This document shows, one piece after another, positions 62,901 through 64,000 of a DNA stretch of 64,000 nucleotides. Position numbers and translations under genes: made by a program. The notes beneath the pieces are model-generated. The model was not told the DNA's origin. It did no database searches and saw only the letters and a list, made by a program, of their open reading frames with translations. Every line of letters starts with the position of its first letter. The stretch's first letter is position 1. This DNA is from Fratercula arctica (taxonomy: Eukaryota > Chordata > Aves > Charadriiformes > Alcidae): NCBI GenBank assembly GCA_947846985.1, contig CANTUZ010000007.1:36662355-36726354 (forward strand), given 5' to 3'.

Positions 62901-64000
62901 GCCCAAAACAACCCTAAGCCCCACATAAACTGATAGGAATCATAATTCAGACCTTGCCACATACACATTCAGTGAGTCACAAGACTTCCCCCCACCATAC
63001 CCACTGCCAGAGCATGAGATACTATTTCATTAAACAGTGCAGCACAAAGCCTCAAATCAGTATGTCACCAGTTTCTGCTGTCCCCAGGAGCATTCTGCTC
63101 TGCTATAAGAAAGTAAAATGAACAAAATATCTAAACCTGGGAAGGTGGACAGTACCTAAGGAGGAAAATATTCAAGTCTGTGTGCAACATATGCAGATCT
63201 GAGCAAACACTTTCTTTTCCCTTGTGTCAAAGGCTGATGGTACGTGAGCCCTGTCCGGTGGAATCCAGAGGAATTTTGACACTCCAAGATGAGTGCAATC
63301 CTACCTGAAGGTCTGTATGTCAGCAGAAAGGAAGAACTCTCTATGAGTGCTTCAGCGTGATTGCATTTCCATTTCATTAGAGATGTCTGTGTCTGCCTTT
63401 CACTGGGCACCTCACCAGTTAAAACACCTAGCTTCCCAAGACAACTTTTTATACTGTTTGTATTGGGACTGCTCCAAAATTGGGTTAGGTTTATTGAAGT
63501 GTTTGTTTTTTGAAGTTAGGCAAATTAAAGAAATATTGGAGTCCTACCTTGAATTACAGGCAGCGAAGCAGCATAACTTATGTCAGTAATACCAAGTTAT
63601 ATCCAAGTCTTAACTGTAAGTCATGGAGTTATAAAAAATGGCTGTCTACTGAAAAATCTTCATATATTCCATAGGATTATCTTCTTGACACTGAATGAAT
63701 TCCTGGCTCAAAGAGGCTCTTTGTCATCAGCTCTGAAGGGCTCAGGTTACTTGTCTACCCTGACAAGTAGTACAGCACAGCGGGAGCAGATAGAGTAAAA
63801 CAGGTGGTGCTAAAGACCTAATATTTGCATTATGCATCTTTCTGACATTCCTGTTCAGACCAAATCTAGCTGGTCCCACAGGCCAACATGCCCATTGGTC
63901 ATTGAGGCATATTAGATGCAATCCTAGATTGTAGATTGTATTCTGCAGTTCAATTTCATCCAAAAGAAATTCAAGTTATATACTCCAAGACTGACCCATG

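Larger units (their letters stand above)
54092..64000. other. Non-coding stretch, no gene seen
   Basis: Contains the (GTTT)n site, the 27-T tract, a TATA-like motif at 58054-58065 and many short frames without recognisable motifs (largest 132 aa, produced by the poly(T) tract). A unique-looking AT-rich block lies at 57610-57785. Nothing else assignable up to the end. Confidence 0.5.

Noticed and set aside
1..64000. CRISPR array, operon, phage or other prokaryotic system
   Set aside because: No regularly spaced repeats, no dense long open frames, and clear avian CR1 retrotransposons identify nuclear vertebrate DNA.
1..64000. Endogenous retrovirus
   Set aside because: No gag, pol or env homology and no paired LTRs recognised; a solo LTR could have been missed without a library search.

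Overview
The window looks like non-coding nuclear DNA from a bird. The strongest clue is four 5'-truncated CR1 LINE fragments with the 3' ends typical of avian CR1 (single or partial copies of the ATTCTATG end unit, and a conserved ORF2 C-terminus). There are also traces of much older amniote repeats: MIR/CORE-SINE-like and L3/CR1-like LINE tails. The rest is AT-rich, CpG-poor sequence with homopolymer runs and stop codons in every frame. I cannot name the species, chromosome or host gene.

No protein-coding gene, coding exon, rRNA, tRNA, CRISPR array, operon or prokaryotic feature could be supported. The longest open frames (181 aa on the minus strand at 49639-50184, 173 aa at 7232-7753, 161 aa at 22478-22963) have no domain I recognise, low-complexity or odd composition, and no exon-like context. 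I read the window as intergenic sequence or part of a very large intron; the sequence does not decide between these.

Layout: 1-22 kb is mostly unannotatable AT-rich sequence. It holds poly(A)/poly(T) runs, a possible old retrocopy end near 6.8 kb, a G-quadruplex-prone G/T tract at 14.8 kb and several hairpins. An ancient L3/CR1-like tail lies at about 22.8-23.3 kb, and two MIR-like remnants at 28.3-29.0 kb. A CR1 fragment (+) lies at 30.2-30.5 kb and a CR1 3' end (-) at 37.5-38.0 kb. A second CR1 3' end (-) at 42.8-43.4 kb abuts an ancient L3-like tail at 43.4-43.5 kb. A MIR-like remnant (+) at 53.6 kb lies shortly upstream of a CR1 3' end (+) at 53.9-54.1 kb. The remainder to 64 kb is AT-rich sequence with G/T-to-poly(T) tracts.

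No genes work together here. The only proteins once encoded are decayed pieces of the CR1 ORF2 polyprotein (endonuclease/reverse transcriptase). I found no convincing novel system. The most interesting observations are the repeated, same-polarity G/T-rich-to-poly(T) tracts, a strong G-quadruplex candidate, some well-formed AT-rich hairpins, and a few blocks that look like conserved non-coding elements and would need alignment to test.
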